Shown here: piece by piece, positions 49,001-57,402 of the stretch | Numbering within the stretch: the stretch's first letter is position 1 | How the letters are laid out: each line of letters opens with the position of its first letter | Assembly: GCF_009193215.1 (NCBI RefSeq) | Contig: NZ_VYVA01000001.1 | Coordinates: 1,136,081-1,200,080 of the forward strand | DNA length: 64,000 nucleotides | Direction of reading: 5' to 3' | From: Flavicella marina | Lineage (GTDB): Bacteria; Bacteroidota; Bacteroidia; Flavobacteriales; Flavobacteriaceae | Notes under the pieces: model-generated | Database searches by the model: none | What the model was told of the DNA's origin: nothing | The model's input: only the letters and a program-made list of their open reading frames with translations | Position numbers and translations under genes: made by a program

Positions 49001-52000
49001 AGGTGATGTTTTATTTGCGCAAATTTTCGTTGAAAATAAAACGGACATTGTATTGACAAAAGTAGCTAACAATCTAACTCCTAATGAAGGTGATGAAATT
49101 TTCTATACGATTAGAGTTTCGAATGAAGGAACAATACAAGCAACAAATTTAATTGTAGAAGATCTTTTACCTGTTGGGCTTACCTATCTTTCAGGTACAC
49201 CTACAACAGGAGTTTGGAACAATCCTCAATGGCATTTGAACTCTTTAAGTGCTGGAGAAACAGAAACGTTATTGCTAAGAGCGAGAGTTGACACTGGTAC
49301 CGCTGGTCAGTCAATAATCAATACAATAAGTAATACGCAAGATCAATTAGATACTAACGCCACAGCAGATGATTTGGAAGAGACAATTGTTGTGACTGCT
49401 TCGGATTTGATTACGGTGAAATCAGTAGATGTTTCTACTCCAGACGAAGGGGATACAGTAATTTACACAATTGAAGTATCAAATAATGGTCCGAGCAATG
49501 CCACAGGAGTGTATGTTGTAGATCATTTACCAAATGGTGTTTCACATGTAAGTGATGATAGTAGTGGTGCATTTGATCCAATTTCTGGAGTTTGGAGTAT
49601 AGGATCGTTGCCATTTGGAAGTTCGGCAATATTGAATATTACTACAATTGTTGATGCTGGTACCGCCGGTAAGACAATTACAAATCAGACAACAAGAGCA
49701 TTGGCAGATCAAGCAGATACTTCTTTCATAGGTGATGTTTTAGAGGCTTCTATTTATATTGATAATGAAACCGATATTTATTTAACAAAAGTTGCGAATA
49801 ATCAGACTCCAAATGAAGGAGATACAGTAATTTATACCATTGAGGTTGAAAATAAAGGTGTTATTGATGCAACCAATGTTCGAATTAGAGATGTTCTTCC
49901 AGCTGGTTTAACATACGTCTCAGCAATTCCAACTACTGGAAATTGGAATGCTCAGACATGGAGCATAAATAAACTGGCAGCTGGTAGCTCTGAAAGATTG
50001 TTTGTTACTGTTACAGTTGATGCTGGCACAGCAGGACAAATATTGACCAATACTGTAAGTAATACGCAAGATCAATTTGACTCTGACATTACTCAAGATG
50101 ATTTGCAAGAAACAATTGTTGTAACAGCTACTGATTTAATCACTGTAAAATCGGTTGACATTACAACGCCATCCGAAGCGCAAACAATTACTTATTCTAT
50201 TACAGTAACGAATAATGGTACAAGTGATGCAACAGGTGTTAGCTTAGTAGATGTTTTACCTAATGGAGTAAGTTATGATAGCGACAATGGAGGTGGTAAA
50301 TATAACAATGCAACTGGACTTTGGGATATTGGGGCGTTGGCGAATGGAGCTACGACTACTTTGTTAATTCAGGGTGTTATTGATGCCGGATCAGCCGGTT
50401 CTACGATTGTAAATACGACATCTGCGGCTACAGCAGACCAGGCTGACCCAACCACAAATGGAGATGTCCTTTCAGCAACTGTCTATGTTGAGAATGAAAC
50501 GGATATTGTTTTAAGTAAGACCGTTAATAATAGTACACCAAACGAAGGAGAAGATTTGTTTTACACAATTATAGTGGAAAACAAAGGAGGTATTTCTGCA
50601 ACGAATTTAAAAATTACAGATGTATTACCAGCAGGACTGAGTTATGTTTCTGGAACTCCAACGGCTGGAAGTTGGAACTCTCCAATATGGAGTATAAATA
50701 CTTTAGCGCCTGGAGCAATTGAATATTTAACGTTAAAAGTAAATGTTGACCCAGGTACAGCAGGACAGATCTTGACTAATACGATTAGCAATGCGCAAGA
50801 TCAATTAGATACAAATATCAGTCCAGATGATTTAGATGAAACGGTTGTTGTCGCATCAGCTGATCTTGTTACAGTTAAAACAGTTAACAATACAACCCCT
50901 GATGAAGGAGAAGTAATAACATACACGATACAAGTTACAAATAACGGTGGTAGTGATGCAACCAATGTTAGCTTGATTGATCATTTACCTCAAGGTGTGG
51001 TATATCAATCAGATGATAGTGGAGGAAGTTATAATTTCGGTTCAGGTGTTTGGTCGATTGGGTCATTGGCAAATGGAGTTTCTGTTAGTTTGAATATTGA
51101 TGCATTAGTTTCTAATGGTACCGCAGGAAAAACTATTACAAATACAACTACTGCAGCTGTTGGAGATCAAACGGATTTAACAACTAATGGAGACCAGCTT
51201 GAAGCAACAATACATATAGATAATGAGACAGATATTGTTTTAGAAAAAACGGTAAACAACAATACACCGGATGAAGGAGATTCTATTTTGTATAGTGTTA
51301 AGGTGACAAATAATGGTAGTATTAGAGCAACCAATGTAGTCGTTACAGATATGTTGCCTACAGGTTTAATTTATGTAGCAGGAACAACAACTTCTGGTAC
51401 TTGGGCTTATCCAAATTGGTCGCTGAATTCTATTGAGGTGGGAGCTACAGAAACGTTATTGCTACAGGTGAACGTTGGATCAGGTACAGCAGGACAGATC
51501 TTGACTAATACGATTAGCAATACACAAGATCAGTTAGATACGAATACAACTCCTGATGATGCAGAAGAGTCGATTGTTGTTTCTTCAACAGATATAGTTA
51601 CAGTCAAGTCAGTTGACAACACGACACCTGATGAGAATGATACTATCGTATATACCATAACGGTTACCAATAATGGAGCAAATGATGCAACGGGTGTAAG
51701 TCTAGTAGATAATTTGCCGAATGGAGTAACATATTCTAGTGATAATGGTGGAGGAGCTTACAATGTAGGTTCCGGAGTTTGGACCATAGGGGATTTATTG
51801 AATGGAGCTTCTAAGACTCTTACAATTAGTGCGGTAGTCGATGCTAGTACAGCGGGATCGACTATCGTAAACAAAACAACAGCTGCTAGTGGAGATCAAG
51901 CAGATCCAAGTTCAGTGGGTGATGTTTTAGAGGCATCTATTTATGTGGATAATGAAACGGATATCGTTCTTTCAAAAGAAGTAAATAATGCAACTCCGAA

Positions 52001-54137
52001 TGAGGGAGATCATATTATCTATACAATTAGGGTAACGAATAATGGTACAATTGATGCGACCAATGTAGTCGTAACAGATATGCTACCAGCAGGATTGTCA
52101 TATGTGTCAGGAGTACCTACAGAAGGAATATGGACTGCTCCAAATTGGTATGTAGGTAACTTGAATGCCGGAGATACTTATACCTTGTTGTTGAGAGTTT
52201 TAGTAGATCCAGGGGCATCAGGGAAAATGTATACCAATACGATTAGTAATACGCAAGATCAATTGGATAATAACAACACCCCTGATGATACTGAGGCTAC
52301 AATTATTGTTTCAGCTGCTGATTTAAGGGTTTCAAAAATTGTTGATAATTCAAGTCCGGTTGAATTGAGTACGATAAATTATACGATTTCTGTAACGAAT
52401 GATGGTCCTAATAACGCAACAAATGTTAGCATTACAGATAATTTACCTGCTGATTTAAGGTATCTGAGTGATGATAGTTCGGGTATGTATAACAGTGGAT
52501 CTGGAGTTTGGTCAATTGGTAATTTGGCAAACGGAGAAACAAAAACGTTGAATATTGAAGCCATCGTAAGAGTAGGAACCGTTGGAAATGTTATTGTAAA
52601 TACAACTTCTAATCTTACGGCTGATCAACACGATTTAAATACAACGAATAATATTGGTAGTGTAACTGTGATACCAGTAAGGGATGTGGATTTAAGCTTG
52701 ACGAAAACATTTATTGATGGGACTGATATTGCCGCTATCGGAAATCAAAAAACTTTTGAGTTGCGTGTAACCAATGAAGGAAAATCTCTTGCTACTGGTG
52801 TTGAAGTAACTGATTTATTACCTTCAGGATATAAATTCTTAAAGTACAATTCAACGACGGGAACTTATGATTATAACACAGGTATTTGGAATGTAGGAGA
52901 GGTGCTTCCAAGTAGTACCGTAATATTGACTATTGATGTGTTGGTGTTAGGTACTGGAGACCATGAAAATTGTGCTGAGATTACAGCGATGAATGAAACA
53001 GATCTAGACTCGACACCTGGAAATGGCAATCCGTCTGAAGATGATTATGCATGTGTCGGAATATCATATATATCATCGCTTAATTTGGGAGTTGAAAAAT
53101 CTGTTGTTAACAATAAACTGACTCCAAATGTTGGTGATGAAATAACATTTAAAATACAAGTTACGAATTACGGTCAGTTAGATGCAACAACAGTTCAGTT
53201 GTCAGAAGTATTGCCGACAGGTTTCAATTATGTAGCATACAAAGCTACTGCTGGTATATATGATTCTGGAACTGGTGTTTGGACAATTAATACCCTTGCA
53301 AAAACAAGTATTGAAATTTTAACAATTACAGCAACAGTGAATGCGTTAGGTGATTACGAAAATTGTGTTACCATTATAGGGTCTTCAAATACGGATTCAG
53401 ATGCTTCTGATAATACAAGTTGTGTTTTGGTAGCTCCAGTTTCATTAGTTGATTTAGAACTGAAAAAAGAAGTTAGCGATAACAAACCGTTGGCCGGTGA
53501 AGAGATTGAGTTTTTAGTAAGATTAATCAATAGGGGACCGAGTGAAGCAACGGGTGTGGAAGTTGAAGATATTCTGCCAAGTGGTTATGTGTATGTTTCT
53601 TCTAGTGCTACTTTAGGTAGTTATGATGATGCTTCTGGAATTTGGGATGTTGGCACCCTTCAAGTTGGTGTTGAGGAGGACTTGACGATTGTTGTAAAAG
53701 TTAAATCTACAGGTGATTGGGACAATACAGCGCAAGTTGAAGCATGTAATGAACAAGATATTGACTCAATACCAGGAAATGATAACCCTGATGAAGATGA
53801 TCAAGACACTGTTGAAGTTGATGTGAAGGTAGGTTTCTTTATTCCTGAAGAGTTTACTCCCAATGGAGATGGTCTGAATGATACATTTGAGATTACCAAT
53901 TTATCGGTATTGTATCCTGATTTTAAAATAGTGATAGTGAACCGTTGGGGTAACAAGGTATTTGCATATAAACACAATGGAGATCCAAATTCGACAGCCA
54001 AATGGTGGGATGGATATTCAGATGGTGGTGTTAATTTAGGTTCAGGGGATGTACCTGATGGGACTTATTTTTACACAATAGAATTTAATAATAATGATAG
54101 AGCTCCACAAACAGGTTGGGTGTATTTAAGAAGATAA
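40098..54137 (+). CDS. Giant T9SS surface adhesin with PKD-like and DUF11 repeats and gliding-type C-terminal domain
   Basis: The 4679-residue product begins with a signal peptide (FSSTVSAQ). Residues about 37-1395 are some 15 PKD/REJ-like repeats of about 90 residues, most starting with (D/N)AGxDQxxC and holding a pair of cysteines. From about 1397 to 4560 come 26 DUF11 repeats: one alone, then 11 A+B pairs with an exact 243-residue period, then three more divergent ones. The end (FFIPEEFTPNGDGLNDTFEI ... DGTYFYTIEFNN) is the gliding motility-associated type B T9SS domain (CHU_C). This resembles SprB-like filamentous adhesins, exported through the type IX system with the help of a SprF-like partner, which follows 6 bases downstream. 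A role in surface adhesion or gliding is inferred. The ligand is unknown. Confidence 0.9.
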   Translation: MVGGTKNQYKSFKYLKLQLLSILFIVVSFSSTVSAQNCTVNAGIDRTICETETLTLEGVLGGAIDSSLWIQTGGPSVIIENPTNEVTDVIGTLGGNTYTFMLTAVCGDTVDANPQTVTIVVNEIPDAVAGSDIEGCPGSYTLNATPVDASLVDVVGKWTIEGGNNAGVTLTDSSSPTSGITLSNASIGTTTLRWTIENTTTLCSTYDEISVTNFGGEPIAIAGNDKTLSQCYTTSTATNLDGSIGGDGTGSQIGVWSFVSGPNVPNIADENDEKTRVSGLIEGTYVFRWTVHGPCASGRDEVTIIVPAATQDITDARILNGNQRFCDPNITTAILKGEPPTYAGETVEWTQVSGPTLPAGSILSPNSPTTQVINLDGSHNKTYTFEYKIIGGPINPNCSSKDEGKIHFSSPNVSIIVNNGNDMILNQDQTRAVVPFMQSGGNRTRYEIIAAPDPSGLVSLKGAGSSPLTLDLLAGEGTYTLRLVRDASGEVLTDCNVASDQINIVVSLTPTDGNAGSNSVLNCGQTSTTLAGNPISVGTATWSQVSGPNTAIFSDVNIPNPEVTGLIPGEYVFRYLVSGGPNAQDSFSDTYVTYAMPPVADAGLSESICAGTHVLSGNALEAGQTGKWTVTPSDGVSFVDDTVPDAIVSGLKSNQAYTFTWTISTLKCGDDADDVVLTTDSLNSPSIADAGPDQCVASNVSIGVLTAIETESPFRGTGEWTFVSGPATPTILKTGDFTADVSGMTADGDYEFKWTVSTLLCSAQTEDTTTITVAPNAGQNLDAGPDQTICGDQVVMAANVPATGLVGKWEQTSGNAGWTVDNINSPTAIFTNLLDGNYAFNWVVSKGTCESASDEMKFSISTGPTTATAGPISDICNGSTAVLTGNVITEGVGTWSVVAGPNNPNIADIHDPVSAVSNLVSGEYTFKWTSSNGINCPNSEATTTFIVAAEINLDGKDQDLCAASQVLLEANPGAMGVWTQTAPINTAVISITTTSDQTAIVELDPTISDTYVFTFTANSSSVSCTSSDELEIKNTKLPDAPNAGPDQSICTDTNTSVTMAAIGEPGEWILVTGPNTPTISSSTDKAAVISNLVEGLYVYEWNVGSLPCTELKDVVRINVYDPPLGADAGPDQTGGTAACQVLPQLDAATPTNGIGTWTLTTDPSLGTGIIIDSPNDPKSTLTINDPFNLPIGNYVFTWTVSNGNPVCSDISDQVILEFTAPPASDANAGSDQELCDVTSSTLFGNSISFGSGQWTQDSGPNTAVIANQFNSETAVSGMIAGTYVFRWTITSGGCNTTDTVEIIIYDDTAVGVLDAGPDQIVPQFDNIFMDANDVSPAVGEWQFKSGPSTPIIIDKNDPKTQITGVVPGVYEFNWTVRLGICPQKEDAVLITVVGVTDVGVDKNVDIPSPVVGSTVSYSVTLTNHGINTATGVEIKDLLPSGVSLVSGSVDNGGVYNSGGNSIIWSNLMIAPGKQLVLNYKAVVNNPNGGADEYKNTASLEKVNEIDADPTNDSDSVTLTPSVIADVVLSKEVSNANPNEGDIIFYTIKVTNNSISEITNVVITDNLPAGLTYISGIGTVSVWTPPTWNIGTMLPGATEELILEVQVDAGTSGQTLTNVISNTQDQVDQNITLDDDTATIVVASSDLVTTKTVNKPLVVEGETIWYTLKVANNGPDLATNVSLVDVLPAGVIYVSDNSGGTYNSGNGLWTIGDIENGKSAEIKIFVKIDSGTQGQKIVNTTTAATGDQADPTTNGDDLEAEVVVDSETDVVITKTVDNPTPNEGDIVTYTIRAENKGVVNITNIVVTDMLPAGLTHITGNPSEGTWIEPNWSMAQIVPGGTEELTLQVHVESGTAGKTLTNTVSNTQDQYDSNVTPDDMEETVVVTSSDLVTVKTVSDNAPSEGDEITYTIEVTNNGGSDATGIGLVDNLPSGVTYVSDDSGGDYNSGSGIWIIGNLANGNSTSLNIKATVNASTAGSVVTNTTTAAVGDQTDPTDTGDVLSADIHIDNATDIVLSKKVNNSLPNEGDAIIYTIEVTNNGIIDATNLVITDVLDPGLVYVSGVATEGVWNFPTWTLTTLGAGVTETLLVQVVVATGTSGQTLTNTISNTQDQLDNNATPDDDNESVVVSAVDLVTVKTVNNDTPQEGDIVTYSLVVTNNGPNAATNVTVIDKLPNGVTYISDDRSGFYDPATGVWYIGYLANGSTANINIHASVDNGTAGSSVENIATAAIGDQTDTSTVGDVLNAIIYVDNETDIVLSKVVDNANPNGGDKINYTIVVENKGPIEATNIVITDVLPSGLTLLSSIPSSGVYSNSEWKMSALSVGEQETLILEVLVSDTADGMVLTNTISNTQDQFDNNNTADDLDESILVASADLVTQKVVDNATPKVGDEINYTITVRNIGPDNATNVSLIDHLPVGVTYVSDDASGAYDPVTGIWTLPVVNNGVTEALNIKATVDAGTGGTTITNTTTAAKGDQTKDSPIGDNLEAVIYVDNETDIAVTKIVNNQTPSEGSTVIFTIEVTNNGPIEATNLKLTDVIPRDLTLVSGVPNQGVWNSPVWNIGSLANGASATLILNAKVNAGTAGNIITNYVYNTQDQLDTDATPDDLSESLTVASSNLVTVKTVDNNTPSEGETIHYTIKVENNGPVDATNVSLVDLLPNEVTYVSDDAGGDYNAGSGIWTIGAIPNGGSAQLEIEATINSSTAGSTIINRTSAAVSDQTDPDTTGDMLEASVFVDNETDIVLSKVVNNNSPNEGETIRYSISVTNNGPITATNVKITDVLPNGLTYVSGIPSKGIWNDPIWSINTLASGETLVLIVDAIVDSGTAGQNLTNTISNTQDQLDTNNTLDDLEETVIVGASDLVTIKTVDNPAPDEGDTIVYTITVTNNGLNDATSVSLIDHLPFGVTYVSDDGLGTYSNATKIWSIGDLAFGDTASLNIVATVNAGTAGTSIVNTTTAAIGDQADPSTAGDVLFAQIFVENKTDIVLTKVANNLTPNEGDEIFYTIRVSNEGTIQATNLIVEDLLPVGLTYLSGTPTTGVWNNPQWHLNSLSAGETETLLLRARVDTGTAGQSIINTISNTQDQLDTNATADDLEETIVVTASDLITVKSVDVSTPDEGDTVIYTIEVSNNGPSNATGVYVVDHLPNGVSHVSDDSSGAFDPISGVWSIGSLPFGSSAILNITTIVDAGTAGKTITNQTTRALADQADTSFIGDVLEASIYIDNETDIYLTKVANNQTPNEGDTVIYTIEVENKGVIDATNVRIRDVLPAGLTYVSAIPTTGNWNAQTWSINKLAAGSSERLFVTVTVDAGTAGQILTNTVSNTQDQFDSDITQDDLQETIVVTATDLITVKSVDITTPSEAQTITYSITVTNNGTSDATGVSLVDVLPNGVSYDSDNGGGKYNNATGLWDIGALANGATTTLLIQGVIDAGSAGSTIVNTTSAATADQADPTTNGDVLSATVYVENETDIVLSKTVNNSTPNEGEDLFYTIIVENKGGISATNLKITDVLPAGLSYVSGTPTAGSWNSPIWSINTLAPGAIEYLTLKVNVDPGTAGQILTNTISNAQDQLDTNISPDDLDETVVVASADLVTVKTVNNTTPDEGEVITYTIQVTNNGGSDATNVSLIDHLPQGVVYQSDDSGGSYNFGSGVWSIGSLANGVSVSLNIDALVSNGTAGKTITNTTTAAVGDQTDLTTNGDQLEATIHIDNETDIVLEKTVNNNTPDEGDSILYSVKVTNNGSIRATNVVVTDMLPTGLIYVAGTTTSGTWAYPNWSLNSIEVGATETLLLQVNVGSGTAGQILTNTISNTQDQLDTNTTPDDAEESIVVSSTDIVTVKSVDNTTPDENDTIVYTITVTNNGANDATGVSLVDNLPNGVTYSSDNGGGAYNVGSGVWTIGDLLNGASKTLTISAVVDASTAGSTIVNKTTAASGDQADPSSVGDVLEASIYVDNETDIVLSKEVNNATPNEGDHIIYTIRVTNNGTIDATNVVVTDMLPAGLSYVSGVPTEGIWTAPNWYVGNLNAGDTYTLLLRVLVDPGASGKMYTNTISNTQDQLDNNNTPDDTEATIIVSAADLRVSKIVDNSSPVELSTINYTISVTNDGPNNATNVSITDNLPADLRYLSDDSSGMYNSGSGVWSIGNLANGETKTLNIEAIVRVGTVGNVIVNTTSNLTADQHDLNTTNNIGSVTVIPVRDVDLSLTKTFIDGTDIAAIGNQKTFELRVTNEGKSLATGVEVTDLLPSGYKFLKYNSTTGTYDYNTGIWNVGEVLPSSTVILTIDVLVLGTGDHENCAEITAMNETDLDSTPGNGNPSEDDYACVGISYISSLNLGVEKSVVNNKLTPNVGDEITFKIQVTNYGQLDATTVQLSEVLPTGFNYVAYKATAGIYDSGTGVWTINTLAKTSIEILTITATVNALGDYENCVTIIGSSNTDSDASDNTSCVLVAPVSLVDLELKKEVSDNKPLAGEEIEFLVRLINRGPSEATGVEVEDILPSGYVYVSSSATLGSYDDASGIWDVGTLQVGVEEDLTIVVKVKSTGDWDNTAQVEACNEQDIDSIPGNDNPDEDDQDTVEVDVKVGFFIPEEFTPNGDGLNDTFEITNLSVLYPDFKIVIVNRWGNKVFAYKHNGDPNSTAKWWDGYSDGGVNLGSGDVPDGTYFYTIEFNNNDRAPQTGWVYLRR
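44670..52682 (+). repeat. Eleven-fold tandem DUF11 dimer repeat, 729-bp period
   Basis: The DxV start of each A unit is at 44670, 45399, 46128, 46857, 47586, 48315, 49044, 49773, 50502, 51231 and 51960, and of each B unit at 45030, 45759, 46488, 47217, 47946, 48675, 49404, 50133, 50862, 51591 and 52320. All spacings within each series are exactly 729 bp. A units are 120 residues and B units 123 residues. A units contain LPxGLTYVSG and TNTISNTQDQ; B units contain LPxGVTYVSDD and a TAAxGDQxDPxTxGD-like end. The last B unit is 2 codons shorter. Confidence 0.95.
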
Positions 54138-54143
54138 TCATAT

Positions 54144-55049
54144 ATGGGAAAGTTTAGAATTTTAATTTTTAGTGTTCTGCTGTTAAGTAGTCTAGATTCT
54201 ATTGCGCAGCAAGACCCTCATTATACCCAGTATATGTACAATATGACTGTTGTGAATCCCGCATATGCTGGATCAAGAGGTATCCCAACACTAACTTTAT
54301 TAGGTCGTACACAATGGGTAGGTGTAAAAGGTGGTGCACGAACAGCGACGTTGTCGTTGGATGCTCCGGTAGGTAGAGCGGTAGGTCTTGGTTTTTCAGT
54401 CATTCATGATGAGATAGGACCTGTGAAAGAAAACAATGTGTATGGGGATTTTTCTTTTACTGTTTTTACAGGAGAAGAAGGTAGATTGGCATTTGGAATT
54501 AAAGCAGGTGCAACTTTTTTAGATATTGGTTTGTTGTCTACTGTAACTCCTGGTGATCCTTTAAATGTGCCGGTAAACCAAATATCACCAAATTTTGGAG
54601 CTGGTGTATATTATTATACAGATAAATTTTATGTTGGATTGTCTGCACCAAATTTTTTAGAAACAAAGCATTTAGGGGACGATAGTGGAACAGTAAGTGT
54701 GGCTTCAGAAAAGATGCCAATATTTTTGACTTCGGGATATGTACTCGAAATCACGGATGAATTTAAGTTAAAACCATCTACGATGATTAAGGGAACATCA
54801 GGCGCTCCTATTTCTGTGGATTTATCACTTAATGCAATGGTGCAATCCGTTTTAGAGTTGGGCTTGTCTTACAGAATTGATGATTCAATTTCTGCAATGG
54901 TTGGTTTACAAGCTTCTCAAAGACTTAGGGTTGGATATGCCTATGATTATTCAATAAGTAGTTTTGGAGTTTATAACTCTGGTTCGCACGAATTGATATT
55001 AACATATGGATTCAGCAAACGTAATATGAAAAGCCCTAGATTCTTTTAA
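54144..55049 (+). CDS. PorP/SprF family outer membrane protein
   Basis: The 301-residue product has a signal peptide (SIAQQ) and then the family signature QDPHYTQYMYNMTVVNPAYAGSRG, split here as DPHYTQYMYN and NPAYAGSRG. A beta-barrel follows (about 14 strands). PorP/SprF proteins sit in the outer membrane. They are needed to export or anchor the type B sorting-domain adhesin encoded next to them. Six bases separate it from the giant adhesin gene and 11 from the OmpA/PD40 gene. Confidence 0.9.
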   Translation: MGKFRILIFSVLLLSSLDSIAQQDPHYTQYMYNMTVVNPAYAGSRGIPTLTLLGRTQWVGVKGGARTATLSLDAPVGRAVGLGFSVIHDEIGPVKENNVYGDFSFTVFTGEEGRLAFGIKAGATFLDIGLLSTVTPGDPLNVPVNQISPNFGAGVYYYTDKFYVGLSAPNFLETKHLGDDSGTVSVASEKMPIFLTSGYVLEITDEFKLKPSTMIKGTSGAPISVDLSLNAMVQSVLELGLSYRIDDSISAMVGLQASQRLRVGYAYDYSISSFGVYNSGSHELILTYGFSKRNMKSPRFF

Positions 55050-55060
55050 AAAAATCATCT

Positions 55061-56845
55061 ATGTTTAAAAAAAATATTTTTATTTTATTATTGATTATGG
55101 TTTCTGTGAGCTCAATGGGACAGAAACAAGAATGTGTTGTAAAAAACATAAATATAAATTCTAAGAATCAAGATTTTGGGATGATTCATTTTTCAGATTC
55201 TTTGGTGTTATTTTCTTCTTCGAGAAGAGATAGATCGATAAAGCAACGTAAATGGAGTGGGAATAATCAACCTTATTTGGAGTTATACAAAGCAAAATTG
55301 ACTAAAGAGGGGACTTTTGATTCTGTAGCTCGGTTTTCAGAGAAAGTAAATACAAAGTATCATGATGCTGATTTGGTATTTTCAAAAGATGAAAACACCA
55401 TTTATTTTTCTAGAAGTAATTATTACAAAAACAAATATGTTACTGATACTTTAGGAAGAAATTTGATCGAATTGTATCGAGCGGAAAAAGATTCTGTAGG
55501 AGAGTGGGAAGTTTTTGAAATGCCATTTAATAATAGGAATTATCAGACGGGTCATCCTTCGTTGAGTGATGATGAGACCAAGTTATATTTTGTATCTGAT
55601 ATGCCTGGAGGTTATGGAAAGACGGATTTGTATGTGGTGGATATCAATCTAGATGGAAGTTATGGAACGCCAAAAAATTTAGGTCCAAATGTGAATACAA
55701 AAGGAAAAGAGATGTTCCCGTATGTATGGAAGAATGAGTTGTATTTTTCTAGTGATGGATATCAAATGGGACAAGGAGGTTTAGATATTTTTGTGGTAGA
55801 TTTGGTTGATTTTCTACCTACCAAATCTGTTGTAAATTTAGCTAGGCCTTTAAATAGTTACAGTGATGATTTTGGTATTGCATTTAATAAAACTAAAAAC
55901 AAAGGTTACTTTTCATCTAATAGACCTGGAGGTAAAGGAGATGATGATATTTATACTTTTGAATTTGAGTGTGATCAAATTATTGCAGGTGTAACCTATG
56001 AATTAGAAACTAAAGTTGATACCATTACAACGGTGAAGCTTTTTACCAAAGACCATGAGGAGTTGGATAAGACTATAGTTTATAGTGAAGGAAAAGCGTC
56101 AGCTATTGATACGACTTTGGTAGTTAATAAAGCACAAGATAGTATGTATCAATCTCAAGTGGCGAGTAAAATTTTAGATAGTGTAAAGGTTTATTTACTC
56201 GATGCAAATAATTTGAAATTGGATAGTGTCGTATCTAATGAAAATGGAGAATATCAATTCTCGGTTGAATGTATTACGAATTATAAAGTTTTGGCAGAAA
56301 AAGAACAATACGAAGATGTTGAGTATGTCATTATGACGACAGAAAACAATAATGATACTATAGTTGCAGATTTGTTTTTAACACCTTCTGATATTATAAT
56401 TACACGGGGAGAAATGATGCTTCGTGTAGACCCTATTTATTATGATTTTGATAAAACGAATATTAGGGCAGATTCTTTCAATGCTGCGAAGAGGGTAGTT
56501 CAATTAATGAGAAAATATCCTCACATTAAGGTGCATATTAAGGCTCATACCGACAGTAGAGGTAGGGCTGAATACAATTTAACGTTGTCTGATAGGAGAG
56601 CTGCTGTTCTTAGGTTAGGAATCATACAAAGTGGTATTGACGCTAATAGAATTAGTTCTCAAGGATATGGAGAAACGCAACCTATTAATAAGTGTAAAGA
56701 TGGTGTTCAGTGTTCTGAAGCCGAGCATCAAGAAAATAGAAGAATTGAGTTTGTAATTACGAATCCTGATGAGCATGAAGAGCAAAGTGTTGAGGAAATG
56801 ATGCTTGAAGATTCTAAAAATTTAGATATAGAAATTGAGCAATAA
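55061..56845 (+). CDS. OmpA-family protein with PD40 repeats
   Basis: The 594-residue product has a signal peptide (SMGQ), a region of WD40-like PD40 beta-propeller repeats (TGHPSLSDDETKLYFVSD, MFPYVWKNELYFSSDG, IAFNKTKNKGYFSSN), a carboxypeptidase-regulatory-like beta domain (about 370-450), and a C-terminal OmpA peptidoglycan-binding domain (YYDFDKTNIR ... HTDSRGRAEYNLTLSDRRA). It would link the adhesin and its outer membrane partner to the cell wall. The adhesin-PorP/SprF-OmpA gene order is common in gliding Bacteroidota. Confidence 0.9.
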   Translation: MFKKNIFILLLIMVSVSSMGQKQECVVKNININSKNQDFGMIHFSDSLVLFSSSRRDRSIKQRKWSGNNQPYLELYKAKLTKEGTFDSVARFSEKVNTKYHDADLVFSKDENTIYFSRSNYYKNKYVTDTLGRNLIELYRAEKDSVGEWEVFEMPFNNRNYQTGHPSLSDDETKLYFVSDMPGGYGKTDLYVVDINLDGSYGTPKNLGPNVNTKGKEMFPYVWKNELYFSSDGYQMGQGGLDIFVVDLVDFLPTKSVVNLARPLNSYSDDFGIAFNKTKNKGYFSSNRPGGKGDDDIYTFEFECDQIIAGVTYELETKVDTITTVKLFTKDHEELDKTIVYSEGKASAIDTTLVVNKAQDSMYQSQVASKILDSVKVYLLDANNLKLDSVVSNENGEYQFSVECITNYKVLAEKEQYEDVEYVIMTTENNNDTIVADLFLTPSDIIITRGEMMLRVDPIYYDFDKTNIRADSFNAAKRVVQLMRKYPHIKVHIKAHTDSRGRAEYNLTLSDRRAAVLRLGIIQSGIDANRISSQGYGETQPINKCKDGVQCSEAEHQENRRIEFVITNPDEHEEQSVEEMMLEDSKNLDIEIEQ

Positions 56846-56868
56846 AATAATAATTATAAGATAGCAAT

Positions 56869-56901
56869 AAAAAAGCACTCATTATTTATGAGTGCTTTTT
56901 T
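56869..56901. terminator. Terminator of the adhesin operon
   Basis: AAAAGCACTCAT and ATGAGTGCTTTT pair around TATT, with A and T runs on both sides. It can also serve the convergent small gene at 56920. Confidence 0.9.
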
Positions 56902-56919
56902 TATGGGGTACTAATTTTT

Positions 56920-57186
56920 TTAAATATCCACACGTTCAAAATAACTTTCTAAAAAGTCGTCGATTTTTTCTTTTAAAATATTTATTGAAATAGCTTCCTT
57001 TCTAAACACCGTAAGGTTTTCTTCTACTCTATTCCTGCTTAAACTTTCTTGGACTTCAACGATACGTACCCCATCGATTTTCTCTATTAAAGTCTTTAAT
57101 TGTTGATCCAATGACGTATCGCTTAAATATATTTTTATCGTTTGTTCTTTGGGTGAGTTTCTAATTTCAGATCTATATGGTAACAT
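56920..57186 (-). CDS. Small protein of unknown function
   Basis: From the ATG at 57186 (the frame is open to a TTG at 57192) the product is 88 residues. It has a beta-alpha-beta-like pattern (TIKIYLSDTS, KTLIEKIDGVRIVEVQES, a Leu- and Glu-rich helix at the end). No signal, membrane helix or cysteine is present. I do not recognise a family. It stands alone, between the adhesin operon terminator and a divergent TIGR03643-type gene. Confidence 0.5.
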   Translation of the reverse strand: MLPYRSEIRNSPKEQTIKIYLSDTSLDQQLKTLIEKIDGVRIVEVQESLSRNRVEENLTVFRKEAISINILKEKIDDFLESYFERVDI

Positions 57187-57402
57187 AGGCAAATAAATTT
57201 AAGAGTTCATACTATTTATTACAAGGCTGTAACCTTCCTAAGTTAAGATTTTTGATTAAAAATTACAAGCCTTATTATTTTTTTGTTTTCATAAAAATAT
57301 TGCGCCTTAAATGATTTCATATTTCTGTCAAATCAATTTGTTTAATAAAATATCATTAGTATTAAACATAATAATTATCTTTATGCTAAAGTTCAAAAAC
57401 AT

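Noticed and set aside
44286..53800. Tandem repeats considered as a CRISPR or other non-coding array
   Set aside because: The repeats are long, in frame and translate to DUF11 domains throughout one open reading frame.
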